Shown: positions 48,152 to 57,530 of the stretch, one piece after another
How positions within the stretch are numbered: position 1 is the stretch's first letter
Layout of the letters: every line of letters starts with the position of its first letter
NCBI RefSeq assembly: GCF_001187505.1
Contig: NZ_CP012150.1
Location: 1,922,001 to 1,986,000 of the forward strand
DNA length: 64,000 nucleotides
Reading direction: 5' to 3'
From: Mycolicibacterium goodii
GTDB taxonomy: Bacteria > Actinomycetota > Actinomycetes > Mycobacteriales > Mycobacteriaceae
Position numbers and translations under genes: made by a program
The notes under the pieces: generated by a model
What the model saw: the letters and a program-made list of their open reading frames with translations, nothing else
Databases searched by the model: none
Told to the model about the DNA's origin: nothing

Positions 48152-49063
48152 GTGACCAATCTGCTGCGCCGCTCCGAACTCGCGTTGCCGGCTTGCAACG
48201 ACCACATGTTCGACAAGGGCGTCACGTGCGGCGCCGATCTGGTGTTCCTGGATCTGGAGGACGCCACACCGGTGGGGCTCAAGGTGGAATCGCGTGCCAA
48301 GGCCATTCACGCGCTGACCCAGCTCGACTGGGGCCGCACCGCGCGCGCGGTCCGGATCAACGGCCTCGATACCGAATGGTGCCATGACGACATCATCGAG
48401 ATCCTCACGCATGCAGGAGATCACCTCGACACCATCGTGATCCCGAAGGCCAAGACGGCGCGGGATGTGTGGTGGGTCGACGTCCTGCTGACCCAGCTGG
48501 AGGCGAAGCTCGGTCTGGACAAGACGATCCGCCTCGAAGTCCTGATCGAGGAGGTCGAGGGACTGGCCAACGCCGAGGACATCGTGCGGGCCAGTCCCCG
48601 GTTGGATGCGGTGATCTTCGGCGTCGGGGACTTCTCTCTGTCGCAGGGTGCCCGCGTGGACACCAACTTCGACCCGCTCGGCGAGTATCCCGGCGACTTC
48701 TGGGTCTACGCACGCAACAAGATCATGGTGGCGGCCCGGATCGCCGGGATCGACGCGATCGACTCACCGTATCCGGACTACCGGAACCTGGAGGGCTACA
48801 AGCGGGACGCCCGTCGGTCCTCGTTGCTGGGGTACACCGGCAAGTGGGCCATCCACCCCGACCAAGTGCCGATCGCCAACGAGGTCTACGCGCCCACTGC
48901 CGACGAGATCGCCCGTGCCGAACGCAATGTCGCCGCGTACCGGGAGGCAGAGGCCAAGGGTCGGGGCGCGGTCGGCGTCGAGGGCGTGCTGGTGGACGCC
49001 GCACACGTCAAGATGGCCGAAAAGACTCTGGCCCGGGCGGCGCTGATCAGCGGGGGTCGATGA
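48152..49063 (+). CDS. CitE-like acyl-CoA lyase (HpcH/HpaI superfamily)
   Basis: 303 residues. It resembles malyl-/beta-methylmalyl-/citramalyl-CoA lyases: RRSELALPACNDHMF, LVFLDLEDATP (metal-binding Glu/Asp), RINGLDTEW (Arg), LEVLIEEVEGL (Glu) and the C-terminal GVLVDAAHVKMAEKTL. It would split a beta-hydroxyacyl-CoA into acetyl- or propionyl-CoA plus glyoxylate or pyruvate. GTG 48152 is preceded by GAAGAAGACC. Its last 17 bases overlap the 3' end of prpR, which converges. A propionyl-CoA product would feed the adjacent methylcitrate genes (inference). Confidence 0.85.
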   Translation: MTNLLRRSELALPACNDHMFDKGVTCGADLVFLDLEDATPVGLKVESRAKAIHALTQLDWGRTARAVRINGLDTEWCHDDIIEILTHAGDHLDTIVIPKAKTARDVWWVDVLLTQLEAKLGLDKTIRLEVLIEEVEGLANAEDIVRASPRLDAVIFGVGDFSLSQGARVDTNFDPLGEYPGDFWVYARNKIMVAARIAGIDAIDSPYPDYRNLEGYKRDARRSSLLGYTGKWAIHPDQVPIANEVYAPTADEIARAERNVAAYREAEAKGRGAVGVEGVLVDAAHVKMAEKTLARAALISGGR

Positions 49064-50465
49064 CCGTCGGGTAGGGCAGGTCGCTGCTGGCGTGCGGGTC
49101 GACCTTGACCGGACGTCCGATGTAGGGAAACGCGCGCTGAGGGCATGCGGGACGTTCGCACACTTTGCATCCGGCGCCGATCGGGACCGCGGCGGCTTCG
49201 TCGGCGAGATCGATACCCGCTGAATAGATCAGCCGATCAGCGTGGGCGAGGTCGCAACCAAGACCGATCGCAAAGCTCTTGGTCGGCCCGAGATAACTGC
49301 TCTGACTAGGTGCGGTGGTCCTGGCGATCCAGAAGTAGGACCGTCCGTCGGGCATCTGGGCGACCTGGGTGACGAACTGCCCCGGTTGGGCGAATGCCTG
49401 GTGCACGACCCACAGCGGGCAGTTTCCACCGACGCGCGAGAAGTGAAAGGCGGTCGCGGACTGCCGTTTCGAGATGTTTCCGGCGTTGTCGGTGCGCACG
49501 AAGATGAACGGAACCCCGCGGGCGTCGGGGCGCTGCAGCGTCGACAGCCGATGGCACACGGTTTCGAAGCCGACCTCGAAGCGACGGGCCAGCCGGTCGA
49601 TGTCGTAGCGCAACTCCTCGGCCGCAGACAAGAACATCCGGTACGGCAGCAGCAGTGCGCCCGCGTAATAGTTCGCGAGTCCGATGCGCGCCACTTCCCT
49701 TGCCTCGGTGCTGAGGTCGTCGGCATCGGCGACCAGCGCGGCGATCAAGTCGGCCTGGGTCAGGAGCGCGTACTGGGTGGCAATCTGGAAGGCCCGCTGG
49801 CCGGGATGTAGCCAGCGGGCGACGTACAGTGTCGCCTGATCGGGCCGGTAGAAGCGTTTGGCGTTGGCGCTCAGCACTTCTCCGTCGTCGATGACGACGT
49901 TGATGCCCAGTTCTTCGGACAACAGCTCGGCCAGCTGAGCGTCGAGCCCGCCGATCCGCAGGCCGCGGCGATCGAACACACCCTCCGCCGCTCGGTCGAG
50001 TTCGGCGATGTGGTTCTTGCGGTCGTAGAAGAAATCGCGGACCTCCTCGAACGGCATCGGCTGCTGCAACGGCACCGGCGCGTCCGCGCTGGCGCGGGTG
50101 TGCATCGCCTCGAGTTCGGTGGTCGCGTCGAACAATCGGCGGTGCAGTGCCACCAACGTCTGCCCGACGGCGGGCATCCGGGCGACAAGTTCCTCGATCT
50201 GCGCCGGGGTGGCCGCGCTGTCGACCAGGATGTCGCGCAGGTCGGAAACCAGCCGGGCATCCGAGTCCGGGGTGAAGTAATGGGTCGGCAGGTCGAAGCG
50301 CTCCGACAGCGACAACAGGACCGGCACCGTAACCGGACGCTGGTCGTTCTCCAACTGGTTGACGTAGCTCGTCGACAGGCCCAGGGCACGCGCCAGCGCG
50401 ACCTGAGTCAGGCCGTGCTCTTCCCGCAACCGGCGTAGGCGGGGGCCTACGAACGTCTTAGCCAC
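49047..50465 (-). CDS. prpR: PrpR, ScfR/RamB-family regulator of the methylcitrate genes
   Basis: 472 residues: N-terminal XRE helix-turn-helix (LRRLREEHGLTQVALARALGLSTSYVNQLEN, positions about 11-41), a central IrrE/MdcR-like region and a C-terminal domain ending with a cysteine cluster (C433-x2-C436-x4-C441, plus an earlier GLGCDLAH) suited to a [4Fe-4S] cluster. M. tuberculosis PrpR is a propionyl-CoA-responsive, Fe-S-containing activator of prpDC and icl1. Divergent from prpD; palindrome GTTTGCAAAC lies between. Its 3' end overlaps the lyase gene by 17 bases. Confidence 0.9.
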   Translation of the reverse strand: MAKTFVGPRLRRLREEHGLTQVALARALGLSTSYVNQLENDQRPVTVPVLLSLSERFDLPTHYFTPDSDARLVSDLRDILVDSAATPAQIEELVARMPAVGQTLVALHRRLFDATTELEAMHTRASADAPVPLQQPMPFEEVRDFFYDRKNHIAELDRAAEGVFDRRGLRIGGLDAQLAELLSEELGINVVIDDGEVLSANAKRFYRPDQATLYVARWLHPGQRAFQIATQYALLTQADLIAALVADADDLSTEAREVARIGLANYYAGALLLPYRMFLSAAEELRYDIDRLARRFEVGFETVCHRLSTLQRPDARGVPFIFVRTDNAGNISKRQSATAFHFSRVGGNCPLWVVHQAFAQPGQFVTQVAQMPDGRSYFWIARTTAPSQSSYLGPTKSFAIGLGCDLAHADRLIYSAGIDLADEAAAVPIGAGCKVCERPACPQRAFPYIGRPVKVDPHASSDLPYPTVIDPR

Positions 50466-50497
50466 CGGGCACAGCCTAACCGCGATGCTTACACAGA

Positions 50498-50507
50498 GTT
50501 TGCAAAC
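50498..50507. promoter_or_regulatory. PrpR/RamB-type operator
   Basis: GTTTGCAAAC is a perfect 10-bp palindrome containing TTTGCAAA, the motif described for RamB/PrpR-family binding. It lies 32 bases upstream of the prpR start and 76 bases upstream of prpD. A second half-site TTTGCA coincides with the prpD -35. Confidence 0.7.
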
Positions 50508-50547
50508 GCTGCCCCCTCAGGACACAAAATTACGCATATACAGGTGC

Positions 50548-50583
50548 TTTGCACGCCCTTAGGGGCTGCGTAGTGTGCGGATC
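50548..50583 (+). promoter_or_regulatory. prpD promoter, leaderless
   Basis: TTTGCA (50548-50553), 17 bases, TAGTGT (50571-50576); the expected start of transcription is the A of ATG 50584. The -35 overlaps a PrpR half-site. Confidence 0.6.
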
Positions 50584-52089
50584 ATGCGTAATCACGACGT
50601 CCGCACCCGGCGCAGCGCCGAGGACTTCCCCCGTACCGAACACCTCGCCTGGAAGATCGCCCAGGTCGCCGCCGACCCGGTTGCTGTCGACGCCGATGTC
50701 GAGGAGATGGTGCTCAACCGGATCATCGACAACGCGGCCGTGTCCGCGGCCTCGGTGACGCGTCGCCCGGTGGCGGTGGCCCGGGCGCAGGCGCAGGCCC
50801 ACCGGACCAAGGCCGGCGCCACCGTCTTCGGCATCGACGGCGCCTACTCTCCGGAGTGGGCCGCATGGGCAAACGGTGTTGCGGTTCGGGAGCTGGATTT
50901 TCACGACACGTTCCTGGCCGCGGACTACTCCCACCCCGGCGACAACATCCCGCCGCTCGTCGCGGTCGCCCAGCAACTCGGCGTCCGCGGCGCCGACCTG
51001 ATCCGCGGCCTGGCCACCGCCTACGAGATCCAGATCGACCTGGTGAAGGGCATCTGCCTGCACCAGCACAAAATCGACCACGTCGCCCACCTGGGCCCGT
51101 CGGTCGCCGCGGGACTCGGCACGATGCTGCGGCTGGACCCCGAAACGATCTATGCCGCGATCGGGCAGGCTCTGCACCTGACGACGGCCACCCGGCAATC
51201 CCGCAAGGGCCTGATCTCGAGCTGGAAGGCCTACGCGCCCGCCTACGCGGGCAAGGTCGCCATCGAGGCCGTCGACCGCGCGATGCGCGGCGAGGGATCG
51301 CCGGCACCGATCTGGGAGGGCGAGGACGGAGTCATCGCCTGGATGCTCGCCGGCCCCGAGCACACCTACCAGGTTCCGCTACCCGAGCCGGGTGAACCCA
51401 AGCGCGCGATCCTGGACAGCTACACCAAGGAGCACTCCGCGGAGTACCAAAGCCAGGCGCCGATCGATCTGGCGCGCCGGATGCGCGAACGGATCGGTGA
51501 TCTCGACCAGATCGCCTCGATTGTGCTGCACACCAGCCACCACACCCACGTCGTCATCGGCACCGGCAGCAACGACCCGCAGAAGTTCGATCCCGACGCG
51601 TCCCGCGAGACCCTGGACCACTCGGTGATGTACATCTTCGCCGTCGCACTGCAGGACGGTGTGTGGCACCACGAGACGTCGTATGCGCCGGAGCGGGCGC
51701 ACCAACCGGACACCATCGAACTGTGGCGCAAGATCTCCACTGTCGAGGATCCGGAGTGGACGCGCCGCTACCACTCCACCGACCCGGCTGAGAAGGCGTT
51801 CGGCGCGCGCGCCGAGATCACGCTCAAGAGCGGTGAGGTCATCACCGACGAGCTCGCGGTCGCCGACGCCCACCCGCTCGGGGCACGCCCCTTCGCGCGT
51901 GAGCAGTACCGCAGCAAGTTCCTCACCCTGGCCGACGGCGTCGTCGAATCCGCGGAACAGCAGCGCTTCCTGGCCGCCGTCGACAAACTCGCCTCGCTGA
52001 AGCCGGGAGGCCTGGGTGTGCTCAACGTCCGGGTCGACAAGACGGTTTTGGACAAGTCGCCGACGATACCCTCGGGGATTTTCCGATGA
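50584..52089 (+). CDS. prpD: 2-methylcitrate dehydratase
   Basis: 501 residues of the MmgE/PrpD family: [52 protein letters not shown] and [19 protein letters not shown] C-terminal region. Dehydrates 2-methylcitrate to cis-2-methylaconitate, which aconitase rehydrates. ATG 50584 is chosen because the promoter predicts a leaderless message beginning there; a GTG at 50575 is less likely. prpB starts in its stop (ATGA). First gene of prpD-prpB-prpC-pyc. Confidence 0.94.
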   Translation: MRNHDVRTRRSAEDFPRTEHLAWKIAQVAADPVAVDADVEEMVLNRIIDNAAVSAASVTRRPVAVARAQAQAHRTKAGATVFGIDGAYSPEWAAWANGVAVRELDFHDTFLAADYSHPGDNIPPLVAVAQQLGVRGADLIRGLATAYEIQIDLVKGICLHQHKIDHVAHLGPSVAAGLGTMLRLDPETIYAAIGQALHLTTATRQSRKGLISSWKAYAPAYAGKVAIEAVDRAMRGEGSPAPIWEGEDGVIAWMLAGPEHTYQVPLPEPGEPKRAILDSYTKEHSAEYQSQAPIDLARRMRERIGDLDQIASIVLHTSHHTHVVIGTGSNDPQKFDPDASRETLDHSVMYIFAVALQDGVWHHETSYAPERAHQPDTIELWRKISTVEDPEWTRRYHSTDPAEKAFGARAEITLKSGEVITDELAVADAHPLGARPFAREQYRSKFLTLADGVVESAEQQRFLAAVDKLASLKPGGLGVLNVRVDKTVLDKSPTIPSGIFR

Positions 52090-53003
52090 GCGGGCTGATG
52101 GGTTCCACCGTTTCGGCGGCCCAGAAGCGCAGGGCGTTCCGGGACGCCCTGGACTCGGGAATGCTGCAGCGGATGACGGGAGCCTTCTCGCCGCTGGTGG
52201 CCAAGAGCCTAGCCGGCATCGGATTCGACGGAATCTACGTCTCGGGTGCGGTGCTGTCGGCCGACCTGGGATTGCCCGACATCGGGTTGACGACCCTGAC
52301 CGAGGTTGTCACCCGAAGCGGCCAGATCGCCTCGGCCACCGACCTGTTCACCCTCGTCGACGCCGACACCGGATTCGGCGAGCCGATGAGCGCTGCCCGG
52401 ACGGTTACGCTTCTCGAAGACGCGGGGCTTGCCGGCTGCCACCTCGAGGACCAGGTCAATCCCAAACGGTGCGGGCATCTTGACGGTAAAGCCGTGGTAC
52501 CGGCCGAGGACATGGTCAAACGGCTGCGTGCCGCGGTGGCTGCTCGTCGGGATCCGAACTTCATTATCTGTGCGCGCACCGACGCCGCCGGCATCGAGGG
52601 CATCGATTCTGCGATCGAGCGGGCCAGGGCCTACGCCGATGCCGGCGCCGACCTGATCTTCACTGAAGCGCTGTCGGGCCCCGACGACTTCGCCCGCTTC
52701 CGCGCCGCGGTCGATACTCCGTTGCTGGCCAACATGACCGAGTTCGGCAAGTCCGAACTGATCAACGCCGCGCGGCTGGCCGACATCGGCTACAACGTCG
52801 TCATCTACCCGGTGACCACACTGCGGCTGGCCATGCACGCCGTAGAGATCGGTATGCGCGAAGTCTACGACGCCGGCACACAATCCGGCTTGCTGGGCAG
52901 CATGCAGCACCGCAGCAGGCTCTACGAACTGCTGCGCTACGCCGACTACAACCAGTTCGACTCCGACATCTACAACTTCGCCGTGCAGGACGTGAGAGCA
53001 TGA
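52086..53003 (+). CDS. prpB: 2-methylisocitrate lyase
   Basis: 305 residues of the PEP mutase/isocitrate lyase superfamily. It retains the lyase loop [14 protein letters not shown] with the catalytic Cys (KRCGH), plus [17 protein letters not shown] and [20 protein letters not shown]. Cleaves 2-methylisocitrate to pyruvate and succinate. ATGA overlaps with both prpD and prpC show tight translational coupling. A dedicated prpB is notable because slow-growing pathogens rely on Icl for this step. Confidence 0.95.
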   Translation: MSGLMGSTVSAAQKRRAFRDALDSGMLQRMTGAFSPLVAKSLAGIGFDGIYVSGAVLSADLGLPDIGLTTLTEVVTRSGQIASATDLFTLVDADTGFGEPMSAARTVTLLEDAGLAGCHLEDQVNPKRCGHLDGKAVVPAEDMVKRLRAAVAARRDPNFIICARTDAAGIEGIDSAIERARAYADAGADLIFTEALSGPDDFARFRAAVDTPLLANMTEFGKSELINAARLADIGYNVVIYPVTTLRLAMHAVEIGMREVYDAGTQSGLLGSMQHRSRLYELLRYADYNQFDSDIYNFAVQDVRA

Positions 53004-54130
53004 CCACCGCAACAGAGTCCGAATCCCCGCGCATTCACAAGGGACTTGCCGGTGTCGTCGTCGACACCACCGCCATCTCGAAAGTGGTGCCCGAGTCCAA
53101 CAGCCTGACCTACCGGGGCTACCCGGTGCAGGACCTGGCAGCACGGTGCTCGTTCGAACAGGTCGCCTACCTGTTGTGGCACGGCGAACTGCCGACCGAT
53201 CAGCAGCTGGCTCTGTTCAGCCAGCGTGAGCGGGCGTCGCGGCGGATCGACCGGTCGATGCAGGCGCTGCTGGCGAAGCTGCCCGACAACTGTCATCCCA
53301 TGGACGTGGTGCGTACAGCAATCAGCTATCTGGGTGCCGAGGATCCCGAAGAGGACATCACGACCGAGCAGGCCAACTACGCCAAGTCTCTGCGGATGTT
53401 CGCCGTGCTGCCGACGATCGTCGCCACCGACATCCGACGTCGTCAGGGATTGACCCCGATCCCTCCTCACAGCCATATGGGTTACGCAGAGAACTTCTTG
53501 AACATGTGCTTCGGTGAGGTGCCGGAGCCCGTCGTGGTGCGCGCGTTCGAACAGTCGATGGTGCTCTACGCCGAGCACGGCTTCAACGCCTCCACCTTCG
53601 CCGCTCGCGTCGTCACCTCGACCGAGTCAGACATCTACAGCGCGGTGACCGCCGCGATCGGCGCGCTCAAGGGTTCGCTGCACGGCGGCGCAAACGAAGC
53701 CGTCATGCACGACATGCTCGAAATCGGTTCGGCTGACAGGGCTCCGGAGTGGTTGCACGGCAAACTGTCTCGCAAGGAAAAAGTGATGGGTTTCGGCCAC
53801 CGGGTCTACAAGAACGGTGATTCCCGGGTGCCGACCATGAAGGTTGCGTTGGAGCAGGTTGTCCACGTGCGTGACGGACAGCGGTGGCTCGACATCTACA
53901 ACACGCTGGAGAGTGCGATGTTCGCAGCGACGACGATCAAGCCGAACCTCGACTTTCCCACCGGCCCTGCCTATTACCTGATGGACTTCCCGATCGAGAG
54001 TTTCACCCCGCTGTTCGTGATGAGCCGGATCACCGGTTGGACCGCCCACATCATGGAACAGGCTGCCTCCAATGCTCTGATCCGTCCCCTGAGTGAGTAC
54101 TCGGGCCGGCCGCAGCGGTCCCTTGTCTGA
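53000..54130 (+). CDS. prpC: 2-methylcitrate synthase / citrate synthase
   Basis: 376 residues, short (type II-like) citrate synthase. Catalytic motifs: SLHGGANEAVMHDM (His), MGFGHRVYKNGDSR (His and Arg) and PNLDFPTGPAYYLM (Asp). Condenses propionyl-CoA with oxaloacetate, possibly also acetyl-CoA. Starts in an ATGA overlap with prpB. Its 3' end overlaps the pyruvate carboxylase frame. Confidence 0.95.
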   Translation: MTTATESESPRIHKGLAGVVVDTTAISKVVPESNSLTYRGYPVQDLAARCSFEQVAYLLWHGELPTDQQLALFSQRERASRRIDRSMQALLAKLPDNCHPMDVVRTAISYLGAEDPEEDITTEQANYAKSLRMFAVLPTIVATDIRRRQGLTPIPPHSHMGYAENFLNMCFGEVPEPVVVRAFEQSMVLYAEHGFNASTFAARVVTSTESDIYSAVTAAIGALKGSLHGGANEAVMHDMLEIGSADRAPEWLHGKLSRKEKVMGFGHRVYKNGDSRVPTMKVALEQVVHVRDGQRWLDIYNTLESAMFAATTIKPNLDFPTGPAYYLMDFPIESFTPLFVMSRITGWTAHIMEQAASNALIRPLSEYSGRPQRSLV

Positions 54131-57100
54131 GCGCGCGATCACCAAACTGCTCGTCGCCAATCGCGGCGAGATCGCCATCCGCGCGTTTCGAGCCGCTTAC
54201 GAGCTCGGAATCTCGACGGTCGCGGTGTTTGCCTACGAGGACCGCAATTCGCCGCACCGTCTCAAAGCGGACGAGGCATACCAGATCGGCGAAACAGGTC
54301 ATCCGGTCCGCGCATACCTGTCTGTCGATGAGATCATCCGGGTAGCAAAGCATTCCGGTGCCGACGCGATCTATCCGGGGTACGGATTCCTCTCCGAGAA
54401 TCCGGAACTGGCTGCGGCGTGTGACGAGGCCGGCATCGTGTTCGTCGGTCCGCGTGCAGACGTTCTCGAGCTGACGGGAAACAAGTTCAAGGCGATCACC
54501 GCGGCGCGGGAGGCCGGCTTGCCGGTACTGGCGTCCTCGGCGCCGTCGGCGAACGTCGCCGAACTGGTTTCTGCCGCCGAGTCGATGGACTTCCCGGTGT
54601 TCGTCAAGGCGGTCTCCGGCGGCGGTGGTCGGGGAATGCGGCGGGTGACCGATCCCGCGGCACTGGCCGAGGCGGTCGAGGCCGCCAGCCGTGAGGCCGA
54701 GTCGGCGTTCGGTGACCCGACGGTCTACCTGGAGCAGGCCGTCCTGAATCCACGCCACATCGAGGTGCAGATCCTGGCCGACCGCACCGGCGAGGTTATC
54801 CATCTCTTCGAGCGTGACTGCAGCATGCAACGCCGGCATCAGAAGGTCATCGAGCTCGCGCCCGCGCCGACCCTGAGCGATGAACAGCGGCAACGGATCT
54901 GTGCCGACGCCGTCGCCTTCGCCCGGCAGATCGAGTATTTCTGCGCCGGCACCGTGGAGTTCCTTCTCGACGAGCGCGGTCATCATGTGTTCATCGAGTG
55001 CAACCCGCGTATCCAGGTCGAGCACACCGTCACCGAGGAGATCACCGACGTCGACCTGGTGGCGAGTCAGCTGCGGCTGGCGTCCGGCGAAACGCTCGGC
55101 GACCTCGGTCTGAGCCAGGACGCCGTCCGTATCCGCGGCGCGGCGATGCAGTGCCGCATCACGACGGAGGACCCTGCCAACGGCTTCCGTCCGGACACCG
55201 GCAGGGTCACCGCCTACCGGTCGCCAGGCGGCGCCGGTGTCCGGCTCGACGGCGGCACCCACACCGGCGCCGAGATCAGCGCACACTTCGACTCCATGCT
55301 GGTGAAACTGACCTGCCGCGGACAGGATTTCGACGGCGCGGCAGCGCGGGCGCGGCGCGCGCTGGCCGAGTTCCGGATCCGCGGAGTCGCGACCAACATC
55401 GGCTTCCTGCTCGCGGTCCTCGATGACCCCGACTTCCGGGCCGGCCGAATCACCACGTCATTCATCGACGAGCGCCCGCACCTACTGACCGCACACACCC
55501 CCGCGGACCGAGGCACTCGCATCCTCAACTACCTGGCCGACGTGACGGTCAACAAGCCGCACGGCGAGCGCCCGTCAGCGGTGTACCCGCATGACAAGCT
55601 ACCCGATGTAGACCTGTCGGTACCGCCACCGCCGGGCACCCGCCAGCGCCTCAAACACCTAGGACCACAAGGCTTTTCGGATTGGTTGAGGGACAGCCCC
55701 GCAGTTGGCGTCACCGACACCACATTCCGCGACGCACACCAATCCCTGCTCGCCACACGGGTGCGCACCTCCGGCCTGGCGGCAGTGGCGCCGTACATCG
55801 CCCGGATGACCCCGCAGCTGCTGTCCGTCGAATGCTGGGGCGGCGCGACATACGACGTGGCGCTGCGCTTCTTGAAGGAAGATCCGTGGGAGCGGCTGGC
55901 GGTCCTGCGCGAGGCGGTCCCCAACATCTGTCTGCAGATGCTGCTGCGGGGTCGCAACACCGTCGGATACACGCCCTATCCGACGAGTGTCACCGAAGCA
56001 TTCGTCGACGAGGCCACCCGCACCGGGATCGACATCTTCCGGATCTTCGACGCGTTGAACAACGTGGACTCTATGCGTCCGGCGATCGACGCGGTGCGTG
56101 CCACCGGTACCGCGGTGGCCGAGGTCGCGATGTCCTACACCTCGGACCTGTCAGACCCCGCCGAGGATCTCTACACGCTCGACTACTACTTGAAGCTGGC
56201 CGAGCAGATCGTCGAGGCCGGGGCCCATGTGCTGGCGATCAAGGACATGGCAGGTCTGTTGCGTCCCCCCGCGGCCGCCACGCTGGTATCCGCGCTGCGT
56301 AGTCGATTCGACCTGCCGGTGCATGTCCATGCGCACGACACTCCGGGAGGCCAGCTGGGCACCTACCTGGCCGCGTGGCAGGCGGGCGCCAGCGCGGTGG
56401 ACGGGGCGGCGGCGCCGCTGGCAGGCACCACCAGCCAGCCCGCGCTGTCGTCGATCGTCGCGGCGGCCGCACATACCGGGTACGACACCGGACTGGACCT
56501 TGCGTCGGTGTGCGAGCTGGAGCCCTACTGGGAAGCGCTGCGCAAGGTCTACGCGCCCTTCGATATCGCGGCGGCCGGGCCGACCGTTCCGACCGGCCGG
56601 GTGTATTGCCATGAAATCCCGGGTGGTCAGTTGTCGAACTTGCGCCAGCAGGCCATCGGTCTCGGACTCGGTGATCGGTTCGAGCAGATCGAGGAGAACT
56701 ACGCCGCCGCCGACCGTGTCCTCGGGCACTTGGTGAAGGTGACACCGTCGAGCAAGGTCGTCGGTGACCTCGCGCTCGCCCTGGTGGGTGCCGGCATCAC
56801 GGCCGACGAGTTCGCCGCCGATCCGGGCCGCGTCGACATTCCCGGCAGCGTGATCGGCTTCCTGCGTGGGGAACTCGGCGAGCCCGCCGGTGGCTGGCCG
56901 GAGCCGCTACGCACCAGGGCGCTGGAAGGCCGCGCCCCCGCCGCGCAGGACACGCAGTTGTCCGCCGAGGACTACGCACTTCTCGACAATCCGGGTCCCA
57001 AGCGGCAGGCCACGTTGAACCGGCTGCTTTTCCCCGGCCCCACAGAAGAATTCGAGGCCCATCGCAACGAGTACGGCGACACGTCACGGCTGAGCGCCAA

Positions 57101-57527
57101 CCAGTTCTTCTACGGGTTGCGACACGGTGAGGAACACCGGGTGAAACTGGAGAAGGGCGTCGAACTGCTCATCGGCCTCGAAGCCGTCTCCGAGGCCGAC
57201 GAACGCGGCATGCGCACCGTGATGTGCCTCCTCAACGGGCAACTGCGTCCGATCGTGGTCCGCGACCGCAGCATCGCCGCCGATGTGCCTGTCGCAGAGA
57301 AAGCCGACCGCACGAACGCCGGTCACGTCGCGGCGCCGTTCGCCGGGGTCGTCACGGTCACGGTGGCCCCGGGCGACACCGTGGCGGCCGGCCAGACCAT
57401 TGCCACCATCGAGGCGATGAAGATGGAGGCAGCCATCACCGCGCCCAAGCGCGGGGTCGTCGACCGGCTGGCCGTGTCGGGAACCACCCAGGTGGAAAGC
57501 GGGGACCTGTTGTTGGTCATCCGCTGA
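54093..57527 (+). CDS. pyc: Pyruvate carboxylase
   Basis: 1144 residues with the complete single-chain order: biotin carboxylase with ATP-grasp (LLVANRGEIAIRAFRAAYEL; GGGGRGMRRV; FIECNPRIQVEHTVTEEITD), carboxyltransferase (GVTDTTFRDAHQSLLATRVR; DALNNVDSMRPAID; metal His pair in HVHAHDTPGGQ), and a C-terminal biotinyl domain with IEAMKMEAAI. Makes oxaloacetate from pyruvate. GTG 54093 overlaps prpC by 38 bases; TTG 54123 would overlap by 8 and removes ten residues that family members lack. In operon with prpDBC it can recycle the pyruvate released by PrpB to the oxaloacetate used by PrpC. Confidence 0.95.
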   Translation: MSTRAGRSGPLSERAITKLLVANRGEIAIRAFRAAYELGISTVAVFAYEDRNSPHRLKADEAYQIGETGHPVRAYLSVDEIIRVAKHSGADAIYPGYGFLSENPELAAACDEAGIVFVGPRADVLELTGNKFKAITAAREAGLPVLASSAPSANVAELVSAAESMDFPVFVKAVSGGGGRGMRRVTDPAALAEAVEAASREAESAFGDPTVYLEQAVLNPRHIEVQILADRTGEVIHLFERDCSMQRRHQKVIELAPAPTLSDEQRQRICADAVAFARQIEYFCAGTVEFLLDERGHHVFIECNPRIQVEHTVTEEITDVDLVASQLRLASGETLGDLGLSQDAVRIRGAAMQCRITTEDPANGFRPDTGRVTAYRSPGGAGVRLDGGTHTGAEISAHFDSMLVKLTCRGQDFDGAAARARRALAEFRIRGVATNIGFLLAVLDDPDFRAGRITTSFIDERPHLLTAHTPADRGTRILNYLADVTVNKPHGERPSAVYPHDKLPDVDLSVPPPPGTRQRLKHLGPQGFSDWLRDSPAVGVTDTTFRDAHQSLLATRVRTSGLAAVAPYIARMTPQLLSVECWGGATYDVALRFLKEDPWERLAVLREAVPNICLQMLLRGRNTVGYTPYPTSVTEAFVDEATRTGIDIFRIFDALNNVDSMRPAIDAVRATGTAVAEVAMSYTSDLSDPAEDLYTLDYYLKLAEQIVEAGAHVLAIKDMAGLLRPPAAATLVSALRSRFDLPVHVHAHDTPGGQLGTYLAAWQAGASAVDGAAAPLAGTTSQPALSSIVAAAAHTGYDTGLDLASVCELEPYWEALRKVYAPFDIAAAGPTVPTGRVYCHEIPGGQLSNLRQQAIGLGLGDRFEQIEENYAAADRVLGHLVKVTPSSKVVGDLALALVGAGITADEFAADPGRVDIPGSVIGFLRGELGEPAGGWPEPLRTRALEGRAPAAQDTQLSAEDYALLDNPGPKRQATLNRLLFPGPTEEFEAHRNEYGDTSRLSANQFFYGLRHGEEHRVKLEKGVELLIGLEAVSEADERGMRTVMCLLNGQLRPIVVRDRSIAADVPVAEKADRTNAGHVAAPFAGVVTVTVAPGDTVAAGQTIATIEAMKMEAAITAPKRGVVDRLAVSGTTQVESGDLLLVIR

Positions 57528-57530
57528 GGT

